Assembly: GCF_037975235.1 (NCBI RefSeq)
Contig: NZ_CP150241.1
Location: forward strand, 2,356,001 to 2,420,000
Source: Paenibacillus sp. FSL R5-0341
GTDB taxonomy: Bacteria > Bacillota > Bacilli > Paenibacillales > Paenibacillaceae
Direction: 5' to 3'
DNA: 64,000 nucleotides
Shown: piece by piece, positions 25,916 through 34,620 of the stretch
Layout of the letters: every line of letters starts with the position of its first letter
Position numbering within the stretch: the stretch's first letter is position 1
Made by a program: the position numbers and the translations under genes
The notes under the pieces: model-generated
What the model saw: only the letters and a program-made list of their open reading frames with translations
Databases searched by the model: none
Told to the model about the DNA's origin: nothing

Positions 25916-26932
25916 GTGGCAAAGGCAAGCAGTCAAGGGCTGACTGGCAGACAAAAAGCAGCAATATTGTTGATTACATTAGGTCCGGAAGTTTCGGCAC
26001 AGATATTCAAACATCTGCGGGATGAGGAAATCGAGCAACTCACGTTGGAGATTGCCAACGTTCGCAAAGTTGATTCTTCCGAAAAGGACATGATCATGGC
26101 CGAGTTTCACCAGATCTGTCTGGCGCAGGAATATATCTCTCAGGGCGGTATCAATTATGCGAGAGAAATCCTGGAGAAAGCTTTGGGTTCTTCCAAAGCA
26201 CTTGAAGTTATTAATCGTTTAACAGCTACATTGCAGGTCAGACCGTTTGATTTTGCACGCAAAGCGGATCCCAATCAGATTTTGAACTTTATTCAGAATG
26301 AAAGTCCGCAAACAATCGCGCTGGTTCTGTCTTATCTCCAGTTCGAACAGGCTGCAGCGATTCTGTCATCGTTGCCTCAAGAGAAGCAGGCAGATGTCGC
26401 TCGCCGCGTTGCAGTTATGGATAGTACTTCGCCAGAAGTTATCTCTCAAGTGGAGCGGGTTCTGGAACAAAAGCTATCTTCTACCGTAACGCAGGATTAC
26501 ACGAATGCGGGTGGTATCGAATCGATCGTTCAGATTTTGAACGGAGTGGATCGTGGTACAGAGCGTACCATTTTGGACTCACTCGAAATTCAGGATCCAG
26601 AGCTTGCTGAGGAGATCAAAAAACGCATGTTTGTATTCGAAGATATCGTCAATGTGGATGATCGTTCGATTCAGCGTATTATTCGGGATATCGACAACGC
26701 AGATCTACAACTCGCACTCAAAGTGGCAAGCGAAGAAGTTCGGGATGCCGTGTTCCGGAATATGTCGAAACGGATGTCAGAGACATTCAAAGAAGAGATG
26801 GAGTTCATGGGACCTGTGCGGTTGCGTGATGTTGAGGAAGCTCAAACACGCATTGTAGGAACGATACGCAGATTGGAAGAAGCCGGTGAGATCATTATCG
26901 CACGCGGTGGAGGAGATGATATCATTGTCTAA
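25916..26932 (+). CDS. fliG: Flagellar motor switch protein FliG
   Basis: This 338-residue protein is the rotor component that touches the stator. The N-terminus (LTGRQKAAILLITLGPEVSA) binds FliF. The middle domain has PQTIALVLSYLQFEQAAAIL, with charged C-terminal torque residues in RSIQRIIRDIDNADLQLALK. GTG 25916 is chosen because GTG 25907 lies inside the ribosome site GAGGTGA and because 25916 gives the usual MA-start. Its 3' end overlaps fliH by eight bases. Confidence 0.96.
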   Translation: MAKASSQGLTGRQKAAILLITLGPEVSAQIFKHLRDEEIEQLTLEIANVRKVDSSEKDMIMAEFHQICLAQEYISQGGINYAREILEKALGSSKALEVINRLTATLQVRPFDFARKADPNQILNFIQNESPQTIALVLSYLQFEQAAAILSSLPQEKQADVARRVAVMDSTSPEVISQVERVLEQKLSSTVTQDYTNAGGIESIVQILNGVDRGTERTILDSLEIQDPELAEEIKKRMFVFEDIVNVDDRSIQRIIRDIDNADLQLALKVASEEVRDAVFRNMSKRMSETFKEEMEFMGPVRLRDVEEAQTRIVGTIRRLEEAGEIIIARGGGDDIIV

Positions 26933-27788
26933 TTTGATTAAATCTTTCCAGTATGTACCTGTTGATGACCGCAAAAGACTTGAAAATCATCATCATTATG
27001 GTGGTACTGAGGAGTCTGAAACGGAGTTAAATGGTGAAAGTGCTGAAGGTTCTGAAACAGAAACGCTTCAAGCACGCGTGGACGAAGAAACACAACGTCT
27101 TACCGCAGAGATGCTGGAAGATGCCAAGGAGTTTGCAGAAAAGCAAGTACGTGAAGCTTCAGAAGAGGCAGAGCGCATGCTTCAAGAAGCCCGTGAACAG
27201 ATCGATACCTGGTGGCAGGAACAAAGACAACAGGATGAACATCTGACCGAAGCACTTCGTTCACAAGGTTTCCAACAGGGTTTTGAAGAAGGCAAAGTAC
27301 AGGCTGAACTGGATCTCCAGGTGCAGATCGAAAAGATGATGAAGGAAGCTCAGGAAGTGCTTCAGGAGGCTTATGTAGCAAAAGATCAGATTATTCAGGA
27401 AGCCGAACCATTTCTTGTTGATCTCGCTTGCGGGATTGCTGAGAAAGTCATTGATAAACAACTTACCATTGAACCCGATCACACCTTGGAACTGATTCGT
27501 CAGAGTTTGTCACGTAAACGGGAACAAGGCTTGATCACACTGTGTGTGGCTCCTGATCAATTTACATTTGTACAGGCAGCTCGCGAAGAACTGTCTCTGT
27601 CCATTGACTCTCAGGCAGAATTGCAGATTTTGCCTGATTCAACGGTCAAAGATAAGGGATGTGTCATCCGTTCTTCGTTCGGAAGTGTAGATGCGAGAAT
27701 TGACACACAGCTTGCTGAGATAAAAAAAGAACTGGTCCGCATAGCACTTGAGGATGAGGAGCGAAAAAATCAACATGAAGGTTCTTAG
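26925..27788 (+). CDS. fliH: Flagellar assembly protein FliH
   Basis: This 287-residue stator-like regulator holds the export ATPase FliI at the C-ring. The N-terminus is MSNLIKSFQYVPVDD. A long acidic coiled coil (about 45-165, many E/Q/A) is followed by the V-ATPase E-subunit-like C-terminal domain (VDLACGIAEKVIDKQLTIEP). Start TTG 26925 lies eight bases after GGAGGAGA inside the end of fliG. The frame opens further upstream, but that region encodes the FliG tail. It overlaps fliI by 14 bases. Confidence 0.94.
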   Translation: MSNLIKSFQYVPVDDRKRLENHHHYGGTEESETELNGESAEGSETETLQARVDEETQRLTAEMLEDAKEFAEKQVREASEEAERMLQEAREQIDTWWQEQRQQDEHLTEALRSQGFQQGFEEGKVQAELDLQVQIEKMMKEAQEVLQEAYVAKDQIIQEAEPFLVDLACGIAEKVIDKQLTIEPDHTLELIRQSLSRKREQGLITLCVAPDQFTFVQAAREELSLSIDSQAELQILPDSTVKDKGCVIRSSFGSVDARIDTQLAEIKKELVRIALEDEERKNQHEGS

Positions 27789-29094
27789 TTCACAGCGATA
27801 TATGGAACATTTGCGGCAATTTGATCCCGTGCGCATTAACGGCAAGGTTACTCAGGTCATTGGCCTTATGGTTGAGTCCGAAGGGCCGGATGCAAGTATC
27901 GGTGATGTATGTTACATCTACCCTGGTAAGTCGGCCAAGCCTCTCCAGGCTGAAGTCGTTGGGTTTCGAGATAACAAAGTGCTGCTTATGCCACTGGGTG
28001 AACTGCAATCCATAGGTCCTGGTTGCGATGTAGTGGGTACGGGTAAACCACTCGGTGTTCAGGTAGGCTCTGAATTGCTCGGTAAAGTCCTGGACGGACT
28101 AGGACAACCGCTAGACGGTTCCCTCCTGCCATCCAGAATGCCGATGTACTCTACATCCAATACACCTGTCAATCCAATGGATCGTCCACGTGTACTTGAA
28201 ACGATGGGTGTTGGTGTAAGAGCTATTGATGGATTGTTGACCGTAGGTAAGGGACAGCGTGTAGGTATTTTTGCCGGTTCAGGTGTTGGTAAGAGTACAT
28301 TGATGGGCATGATCGCCCGTAATACAGCGGCGGATGTCAATGTTATCGCACTTGTAGGTGAGCGTGGACGTGAGGTTCGCGACTTTATTGAACGGGATCT
28401 GGGTCCGGAAGGACTGGAACGCTCCGTAGTCATTGTTGCAACATCAGATCAACCTGCCCTGATTCGGATCAAGGGGGCGGTTATTGCAACCACCATTGCA
28501 GAGTATTTCCGGGACCGTGGAATGAACGTGATGCTGATGATGGACTCGGTTACCCGATATGCGATGGCACAAAGGGAAGTTGGTTTGGCCGTAGGTGAAC
28601 CTCCGGCAATGAGAGGATATACTCCATCGGTATTTGCAAGTTTGCCCAAACTGCTTGAACGGGCGGGTACAGGGCCTACGGGCTCGATTACAGCCTTTTA
28701 CACTGTTCTGGTTGATGGGGATGACATGAACGAACCGATCGCGGATGCGGTGAGGGGTATCTTGGATGGCCACATAGTGTTAAACCGGTCCATTGCGAAT
28801 AAAGGTCATTTTCCTGCGATCGATGTGTTGGCCAGCATAAGTCGTGTCATGAAGGATATTGCCCCGGAAGAGCAGCTGGAAGCCGTCAATAATATGAAAC
28901 GTTTGATGGCTGTCTACAAAGAGTCAGAAGATTTGATCAATATTGGAGCTTACCAGCGGGGATCAAATGCAGCGATAGATGAATCGATAGATCAGATTGA
29001 TAGCATATGGAACTTTACAAAGCAGAAAGTCGACGAGAAAGTCACCTTAAGTGAAGTACAGGAACGTTTGATTCTTGAATTTGCAAGGAGATGA
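27775..29094 (+). CDS. fliI: Flagellum-specific ATP synthase FliI
   Basis: This 439-residue F1-beta-like ATPase powers entry of flagellar substrates into the export gate. Seen are Walker A IFAGSGVGKSTLMG, the ATPase signature PPAMRGYTPSVFASLPKLLE, VLMLMMDSVTRYAMAQRE-like Walker B region, and GSITAFYTVLVDGDDMNEP. ATG 27775 (MKVLSSQRYMEH) is preferred over in-frame codons at 27748 and 27754. AGGAG lies 13 bases upstream inside fliH, so translation is probably coupled. Confidence 0.96.
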   Translation: MKVLSSQRYMEHLRQFDPVRINGKVTQVIGLMVESEGPDASIGDVCYIYPGKSAKPLQAEVVGFRDNKVLLMPLGELQSIGPGCDVVGTGKPLGVQVGSELLGKVLDGLGQPLDGSLLPSRMPMYSTSNTPVNPMDRPRVLETMGVGVRAIDGLLTVGKGQRVGIFAGSGVGKSTLMGMIARNTAADVNVIALVGERGREVRDFIERDLGPEGLERSVVIVATSDQPALIRIKGAVIATTIAEYFRDRGMNVMLMMDSVTRYAMAQREVGLAVGEPPAMRGYTPSVFASLPKLLERAGTGPTGSITAFYTVLVDGDDMNEPIADAVRGILDGHIVLNRSIANKGHFPAIDVLASISRVMKDIAPEEQLEAVNNMKRLMAVYKESEDLINIGAYQRGSNAAIDESIDQIDSIWNFTKQKVDEKVTLSEVQERLILEFARR

Positions 29095-29105
29095 ATGGGT
29101 AAACG

Positions 29106-29558
29106 ATGAAATTTCGATATCATTTCCAGAAAGTTGTTGACCTGAAGAGTAATGAGAAAACACAGGCAGAGTGGATGTTATCCACAGCGATCGGTAAACT
29201 TCAGACGGAGGAAGAACATCTGATACAACTTCTTAATGATAGAAGTAATCTGGTCGGCATTATCCAATCTGCTACGGAAAATACAGCGTCTGTGAACAGT
29301 CTGCAGGAGATGCAGCGTTATGTACATCACCTTGACGAGTGCATTTCACGCAAAAACAGTGATGTTAAACATGCTCAGGTCAATGTGCAACGGAATCAGA
29401 CCTTTCTAAACGGTAAGATGATTGACGAAAAAGTATGGCTTGGAGCGAGAGACAAGGCGAAAATCAAATTTCAGCAGGAGATGCTCCTCCGGGAACAGAA
29501 CGATCTGGACGAGATGGCTACTGTACGCTTCGCTGCCAAAGCCGGACGCGCGAATTGA
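29106..29558 (+). CDS. fliJ: Flagellar export protein FliJ
   Basis: This 150-residue all-helical protein begins MKFRYHFQKVVDLKSNEK, the standard FliJ start. A long coiled coil lets it insert into the FliI hexamer like the F1 gamma subunit and contact FlhA. ATG 29106 lies 12 bases after fliI. Identification rests on the N-terminal pattern and on operon position. Confidence 0.92.
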   Translation: MKFRYHFQKVVDLKSNEKTQAEWMLSTAIGKLQTEEEHLIQLLNDRSNLVGIIQSATENTASVNSLQEMQRYVHHLDECISRKNSDVKHAQVNVQRNQTFLNGKMIDEKVWLGARDKAKIKFQQEMLLREQNDLDEMATVRFAAKAGRAN

Positions 29559-29601
29559 TGTGAGCCGGACGCGAAGTTGTCTCGCGAAGGAGGAATGAAC
29601 G

Positions 29602-30543
29602 ATGGCTGTTAAAGATGATAGCGACATGGAAAAAGAGTCGGGAGGCGGTTGGGAAAAATTTCTCATGATTTCAATCCCGATTGTATTCACCGTAGTATTG
29701 CTAGGCGTATTGCTTACGCTTTTTAATGTAGATATTCGTAACAATTTATTTGAATTTGCCAACAAGATTCCGGTAGTTAAGGAATGGGTACCTGATCCTG
29801 TGCTGGACCCGGAGAAAGAGAAGCTGGAGAAGAGCGAGCAGCAAGTTGAAAGTGCTGAAGCGACAATCGAAAAGCTGAAGTCCCAAGTAACCGCCAAAGA
29901 AACAGAGCTCAAGGCAGCACAGGAAGCGACAACAACTGAAGCGAAGAAAGCGACGGACCTTCAGAAGAAGTTGGATGATGCAGAAAAAGCTGCTGAAACC
30001 GCTACGGCGGCAACACCGGAAACGGAATCTGATTATCAGAAGCAGATCAAAGATTTGGCTAAAATGTATGCTGACATGAGCCCAAGCAAAGCCGCACCGA
30101 TTTTGCAAAATATGACGAATGAGGAAATGGTACTTTTGTTGAATGCCATGCAATCATCTGCTCGGACCAAGGTGCTTGAAAAGATGGACCCGAAAACAGC
30201 CGCCGATGTCACCATGATGATGAAGGATGCCAAACCGTCCGGAGATCTGGCACTGGATGCGCTGCAATCCAGATTGAAGAAAGAAACCGAAGCAACCTCA
30301 ACTGCAGCAACAACGACGAGCAAAAACCTGGATAAAAACCAGCTGAGTCAAACATTTGCTTCCATGTCTGCTTCAAGTGGTGCCAAGCTTCTATTGGAAA
30401 CATACAAGTTAAGTCCTGATAAAACATTGACGATCCTGAATTCAGTAGACGATGCGACACGCTCTCAATTGCTTGAAAACATGTCTTCTGAGGATTCGGT
30501 AGAAACTGCAAAGATTTTGAACAGATTAATGGGTAACAAGTAG
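29602..30543 (+). CDS. ylxF: MotE/YlxF family flagellar protein
   Basis: This 313-residue protein sits between fliJ and fliK as ylxF does in B. subtilis. One N-terminal membrane segment (FLMISIPIVFTVVLLGVLL) precedes a coiled coil of about 65-130 (KEKLEKSEQQVESAEATIEK). An MgtE-N/MotE-like helical domain (YADMSPSKAAPILQNMTNEE, then KVLEKMDPKTAADVTMMM) and a second similar helical segment near the C-terminus follow. MotE-type proteins act as chaperones or assist motor assembly in some bacteria; the role here is inferred. Confidence 0.88.
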   Translation: MAVKDDSDMEKESGGGWEKFLMISIPIVFTVVLLGVLLTLFNVDIRNNLFEFANKIPVVKEWVPDPVLDPEKEKLEKSEQQVESAEATIEKLKSQVTAKETELKAAQEATTTEAKKATDLQKKLDDAEKAAETATAATPETESDYQKQIKDLAKMYADMSPSKAAPILQNMTNEEMVLLLNAMQSSARTKVLEKMDPKTAADVTMMMKDAKPSGDLALDALQSRLKKETEATSTAATTTSKNLDKNQLSQTFASMSASSGAKLLLETYKLSPDKTLTILNSVDDATRSQLLENMSSEDSVETAKILNRLMGNK

Positions 30544-30583
30544 TTCTGATTAAACTGATGGAACCGAGAGGAGGTGAAAATAA

Positions 30584-31975
30584 ATGTCGATCGTGTATCA
30601 AATGACATCCACAGCATCTGCAAAAACCGCAGGAACTGGTCAGACGACTGGAGCACAATCAAAAGGTTCAGCTGCAGGTGCTGTTAGTGGTGAATTTCTG
30701 CAAACTCTTGCACAGTCATTATCCGGAGGATCTACAGAAGGTGATAGCTCAAGCGCTACTGGAAGCTTAACAGCTAATCCATTGGTATTTACCTTTGCCT
30801 CAAGTGAAGACGGGGAAGCGACCTCAATCACAGATATACTGAATTCGTTGTTCGCGGATTTGGAATCTCTTGACGAAGCTTTGGAAAATGATCCAACGCT
30901 ACTTGCAGGCTTGCAGACTCTAATTCAACAGATGTATACACAACTAAATGATGCTTCTGGTACTAATGCAGAAGGTTCTGACGAGTCTTCGGATGGAGCT
31001 GGCAGTGCCAATACAGTACCTGCAATTGAACTCTCACAGCATCCGGCAGCAGTACGTTTTGTTTTGCAGGATATGCTTACACAATTAGTAGCTGCAATGA
31101 ATGAACCAGAGAGTACTGTTGCGAAGAACGCTCCCGAATTCAAGCATCTGCTACAATCTCTGCAGAGTCAGCTTCAAGAGACTGGAGTGGATACCACTAG
31201 CAACAAAGGATGGACTGAACTGAAATCCATACTGGATACATTGGCTGCAGTTAAGGATCAGGCTGTACAAGTCGCTCCAACGACTTCACTTCAAGCGACC
31301 AAACAGGATTCAGTCGTACCACAGGTTCTTGTTGCGGCAGCGGCTAATGCTGGAATTCAGGTGAAAGGTGACACGGAGGCGACATCTGCTTCAAATGCAG
31401 GTGCAGAAGTGGATCACTCAACCATCATTACTGCAGGAGAGCTATCGTTGCGTACATCAGGTACAACAGCAGGAAAACCCGCTGAACCTGTAATGCAAAC
31501 ATCACAGTTTGCCAAAGAAATGACACAGTTTGTTGTCAGCAAGCTGGATATTGTACAGCAAAAGGGATTTTCTGAGGCGACCATCTCACTTCGTCCTGAG
31601 CATCTAGGGAAGCTGGATGTACAGATTATTTTGCAAAACGGGCAATTGGTTGCACGGTTTATGACAGAACATACGATGGCCAAAGACATGCTTGAACAAC
31701 AAATGATGCAGCTCCGTTCTTCACTTCAAGCTCAGGGAATTCAAGTAGAACGACTTGAGGTTACGCAGAACAGCTCAATTGGATCACAGATGTATCAGGA
31801 TGGAGGCCGTCAGCCGGGAAGTAACTCTCAGCAACAGCGTCGTTCACGTGAGCGTGAGGAACAATCGGATGATGCTATAGCTACAGCAGGTATTCAAGAA
31901 GAATTGCGTAATTGGCGTAGCGAGCAAGTCGAAGGAAATGAATTACAAAGAGATACGTTTAGTGCAAAGGCTTAA
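30584..31975 (+). CDS. fliK: Flagellar hook-length control protein FliK
   Basis: This 463-residue secreted ruler protein has a Ser/Thr/Gly/Ala-rich N-terminal half typical of the stretched ruler. The conserved Flg_hook domain lies at about 305-405 (ATISLRPEHLGKLDVQIILQ, then LRSSLQAQGIQVERLEVTQ), and the tail is Gln/Arg-rich. It measures the hook and triggers the FlhB specificity switch. ATG 30584 follows GGAGGTGAAAA. The FliK-like protein at 4506 shares the C-terminal pattern. Confidence 0.94.
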   Translation: MSIVYQMTSTASAKTAGTGQTTGAQSKGSAAGAVSGEFLQTLAQSLSGGSTEGDSSSATGSLTANPLVFTFASSEDGEATSITDILNSLFADLESLDEALENDPTLLAGLQTLIQQMYTQLNDASGTNAEGSDESSDGAGSANTVPAIELSQHPAAVRFVLQDMLTQLVAAMNEPESTVAKNAPEFKHLLQSLQSQLQETGVDTTSNKGWTELKSILDTLAAVKDQAVQVAPTTSLQATKQDSVVPQVLVAAAANAGIQVKGDTEATSASNAGAEVDHSTIITAGELSLRTSGTTAGKPAEPVMQTSQFAKEMTQFVVSKLDIVQQKGFSEATISLRPEHLGKLDVQIILQNGQLVARFMTEHTMAKDMLEQQMMQLRSSLQAQGIQVERLEVTQNSSIGSQMYQDGGRQPGSNSQQQRRSREREEQSDDAIATAGIQEELRNWRSEQVEGNELQRDTFSAKA

Positions 31976-31994
31976 ACAGAAATGAGGTGAGCAA

Positions 31995-32552
31995 ATGGCT
32001 AATGAAATTGTTTCAACCAATAATACCTGGCCGAACTATTCGGCAGCTAATAAAGCAACCACTAGCGCTGCAACAAAAGAATTGGGTAAAGATCAGTTTC
32101 TAAAAATCCTGATTACCCAGCTGCAAAACCAAGACCCGATGCAGCCGATGGAGGATAAGGAATTTATCGCTCAAATGGCACAGTTCAGCTCAGTGGAACA
32201 ATTGGTCAATATCTCGACTCAACTTAAAACGTTGAATCAGTCACTCGGTGCTGTATCTGGCATGATTGGTATGGAGGTAAGTTGGCTTTCTTCTAATAAA
32301 GAGGATAACGGAACTCTTCGACAGGGTATCGTGGATTCCATCATTGTAAGAGATAGCGTTCAATACGCGAAAGTGGGCAATGACGAGATTAAGCTGGATG
32401 AGATTATTCAGGTGAATTATCCAAAACAGGCAGAAGAGAATCAAACTCCGGTAGAGAACGTTCAGAATGTAACTCCTGAATCGAACGAGAGCCAGGAAGC
32501 TGAATCAGCTGCGGAAACGGGTGGTACAGAAGATAGCGGTAAGACGATATGA
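31995..32552 (+). CDS. flgD: Flagellar hook assembly protein FlgD
   Basis: This 185-residue hook cap scaffold has the family signature LGKDQFLKILITQLQNQDPM and AQMAQFSSVEQLVNIS. The C-terminus is Glu/Ser-rich and short compared with enteric FlgD, as in Bacillus. ATG 31995 follows GAGGTGAG. Its stop overlaps the next start (ATGA), coupling it to the TIGR02530-type gene. Confidence 0.95.
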   Translation: MANEIVSTNNTWPNYSAANKATTSAATKELGKDQFLKILITQLQNQDPMQPMEDKEFIAQMAQFSSVEQLVNISTQLKTLNQSLGAVSGMIGMEVSWLSSNKEDNGTLRQGIVDSIIVRDSVQYAKVGNDEIKLDEIIQVNYPKQAEENQTPVENVQNVTPESNESQEAESAAETGGTEDSGKTI

Positions 32553-32932
32553 GTGATCGCATGACGGTTGGACAATTATATGCAGGCCCGATTACTCCGA
32601 ATATGCTTCAAAGACCCAAAACGGGAGAAGCCTCGGCTGTACCCGAAAAGCCTTTTGCGAAGGTCCTGGAAGATAATCTTCTAAAGTTGAGCAATCATGC
32701 TGCCAAGCGATTGGAACAGCGTGGTATTGAACTCAAAACGGAGCAAATGGAACAGATTGGTTCTGCTTTGGACAAAGCTGCTGCCAAGGGAGCCAAAGAG
32801 TCATTGATTTTGATGCAGGATATGGCTTTTATCGTCAATGTCAAAAATCGTACAGTGGTTACCGCTATGGATAGTGAAAGCATGAAGAATAATGTGTTCA
32901 CTCAGATTGATAGTGCCGTAATCATTTCTTGA
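32549..32932 (+). CDS. TIGR02530-type flagellar operon protein
   Basis: This 127-residue cytosolic protein belongs to a family found only in flagellar operons of Firmicutes and relatives, between flgD and the hook gene. Typical features seen are FAKVLEDNLLKLSNHAAKRL, an amphipathic helix with ERGI-like EQRGIEL, and the C-terminal beta strands AFIVNVKNRTVVTAMD ending with FTQIDSAVIIS. Its molecular role is not known to me. Coupled to flgD by a four-base overlap. Confidence 0.9.
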   Translation: MSDRMTVGQLYAGPITPNMLQRPKTGEASAVPEKPFAKVLEDNLLKLSNHAAKRLEQRGIELKTEQMEQIGSALDKAAAKGAKESLILMQDMAFIVNVKNRTVVTAMDSESMKNNVFTQIDSAVIIS

Positions 32933-32957
32933 CCGGCTGGCCCTTCTCGGGAGCCGG
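32933..32957 (+). promoter_or_regulatory. Intercistronic hairpin before flgE
   Basis: CCGGCT / AGCCGG stem with a 13-base loop and no T-tract, starting at the preceding stop codon. Possibly an mRNA stability or processing element. Confidence 0.4.
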
Positions 32958-33014
32958 AATGCCGCTGACCGACTGATGCGGTAACCAAATGAAGACTGGG
33001 AGGATTTTTAAAAA

Positions 33015-33830
33015 ATGTTGAAATCAATGTACTCAGGCGTTTCCGGGATGCGGGGTTTTCAAACCAAACTCGACGTAATTGGTAACAATATTGCGAACGT
33101 AAACACGGTTGGCTTCAAAGGCAGTCGGGTTATGTTCAAGGATATTATGAGCCAAACTACGGCAGGGGTTACTGCCCCTGGCGATGCATCTGGTGGTGTT
33201 AATGCGAAACAAATCGGTCTTGGTGTAACAGTAGGTTCAATTGATACGCTACATCTGGCAGGTAGCCCCATGACAACGAATAATCCAACAGATCTTCGGA
33301 TTAATGGAGATGGATTCTTCCTTGTACGTTTGAGTGAAGATCAAGAAGTACCTTACCTGACTCGTGCGGGGGATTTCCATGTGGATGCTGCGCGTAACCT
33401 TTTGACATCGGATGGATTGTTTGTTCTGGATAACGGTGGTGGAAATATTACTATTCCAGACGACGTTGTTTCCTTCACCATTGGTCAGGATGGAACGATT
33501 AACCAGACCATGGCAGACGGAACCATCGAAGCGGGTCCGCAGATTGGCATAGGTAAAGTTGTCAATCCGGAAGGTCTTGAGAAAATTGGGGGCAACTTGT
33601 ACCGTATGACAGCGAACGCGAATCCGGATGGGGCACTTGAACCATTGACAGCGAACAGTGCTGAGGACGGAACAGGAGCAATCATTGCCGGACAGCTCGA
33701 AATGTCTAATGTGGATCTGACTGGAGAGTTTACTGAAATGATCGTAGCTCAGCGTGGATTCCAGGCGAACTCACGGATCATTACAACGTCGGATGAAATA
33801 CTTCAGGAAGTTGTTAACCTGAAACGTTAA
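33015..33830 (+). CDS. flgE: Flagellar hook protein FlgE (FlgE/F/G family)
   Basis: This 271-residue rod/hook family protein has N-terminal MLKSMYSGVSGMRGFQTKLD and GNNIANVNTVGFKGSR, a middle FLVRLSEDQEVPYLTRAGDF, and C-terminal MIVAQRGFQANSRIITTSDE. In B. subtilis the gene at this place encodes the hook (formerly called FlgG). The length fits both names, so FlgG is an alternative label. ATG 33015 follows GGGAGG. Confidence 0.93.
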   Translation: MLKSMYSGVSGMRGFQTKLDVIGNNIANVNTVGFKGSRVMFKDIMSQTTAGVTAPGDASGGVNAKQIGLGVTVGSIDTLHLAGSPMTTNNPTDLRINGDGFFLVRLSEDQEVPYLTRAGDFHVDAARNLLTSDGLFVLDNGGGNITIPDDVVSFTIGQDGTINQTMADGTIEAGPQIGIGKVVNPEGLEKIGGNLYRMTANANPDGALEPLTANSAEDGTGAIIAGQLEMSNVDLTGEFTEMIVAQRGFQANSRIITTSDEILQEVVNLKR

Positions 33831-33856
33831 TAGCTGATTGGTGATTTTTAAAATGT

Positions 33857-33874
33857 GGAGGAGCTTGCTCCTCC
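33857..33874 (+). promoter_or_regulatory. Palindrome containing a Shine-Dalgarno-like arm before swrD
   Basis: GGAGGAGC-TT-GCTCCTCC, a perfect 8+8 inverted repeat 24 bases before the swrD ATG. The left arm looks like a ribosome site but is self-paired; the functional site for swrD is probably GAGGGGG at 33885-33891. Confidence 0.5.
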
Positions 33875-33897
33875 CACTCTGATCGAGGGGGCTTAGC

Positions 33898-34119
33898 ATG
33901 ATTTCGGTTACGCGGTTAAATGGTTCTCCCATGTGGTTAAATGCGCTGATGGTTGAGATTGTGGAAGAGACGCCGGACACGTATATTACTCTGGTAACTG
34001 GAAAGAGACTGATTGTGCTTGAGAAAGCCGATGAAGTTATTTCCAAAATTAAAGATTACAACCGTGAAATCGGGGTTCAGGCAGCCACTATCAAAGTGCA
34101 GCAAACGGAGGAATCCTGA
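33898..34119 (+). CDS. swrD: SwrD/FlbD family swarming-motility protein
   Basis: This 73-residue protein begins MISVTRLNGSPMWLNALMVE, the FlbD/SwrD signature, and includes TPDTYITLVTGKRLIVLEKADEV split over two strands and a helix. In B. subtilis SwrD (YlzI) raises flagellar motor power. It lies between the hook gene and fliL as in Bacillus and ends at TGATG, which overlaps the fliL start by one base. Confidence 0.93.
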   Translation: MISVTRLNGSPMWLNALMVEIVEETPDTYITLVTGKRLIVLEKADEVISKIKDYNREIGVQAATIKVQQTEES

Positions 34120-34580
34120 TGAAAAAGATGATGCCCTGGCTTGCAACGATGTTGCTGGCAATAACACTCATTGTGGTGGTTGTGTTTGTATTTATGCAAG
34201 GACAGAATGGGAATAAGAATGACACACATACTGCTGCAGCTTCTGAAGCCAAGAGGATGACTGCGGATGAGATTGTAGAAGTTTCCTCAGAGCTTGGAGA
34301 AATTAAAACCAACTTGGCTGATACAGATCATGTTGTAGTTGTCAGCTTCTCCTTCAAGTTGTCAGACAAAACAGCCAAAGAAGATTTTGAGAAAATTAAA
34401 GAAATTACAGTGAAGCCTATTATCATTCAGACATTTGCGGATACCAAGTCTGAGGAGCTGGCTACAGCGAAGGGCCGAGTACAATTTAATGAGAGATTGA
34501 CTGGACTCATTAATGAAGCTTTACCTGAAGGTAAGTTGAGCAGCACTAGTTTTTCAGCTTTTGTGATGGCACCGATGTAA
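34119..34580 (+). CDS. fliL: Flagellar basal body-associated protein FliL
   Basis: This 153-residue single-pass membrane protein has an N-terminal TM (LATMLLAITLIVVVVFVFMQ) and an extracytoplasmic domain with the late helix-strand pattern KGRVQFNERLTGLINEALPE. FliL associates with the stator and supports torque. ATG 34119 shares a base with the swrD stop (TGATG); GGAGG precedes it. Confidence 0.94.
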   Translation: MKKMMPWLATMLLAITLIVVVVFVFMQGQNGNKNDTHTAAASEAKRMTADEIVEVSSELGEIKTNLADTDHVVVVSFSFKLSDKTAKEDFEKIKEITVKPIIIQTFADTKSEELATAKGRVQFNERLTGLINEALPEGKLSSTSFSAFVMAPM

Positions 34581-34620
34581 ATGAACAGAACACGCTGTAG
34601 ACCTGTAAGGGGGTGAGAAC

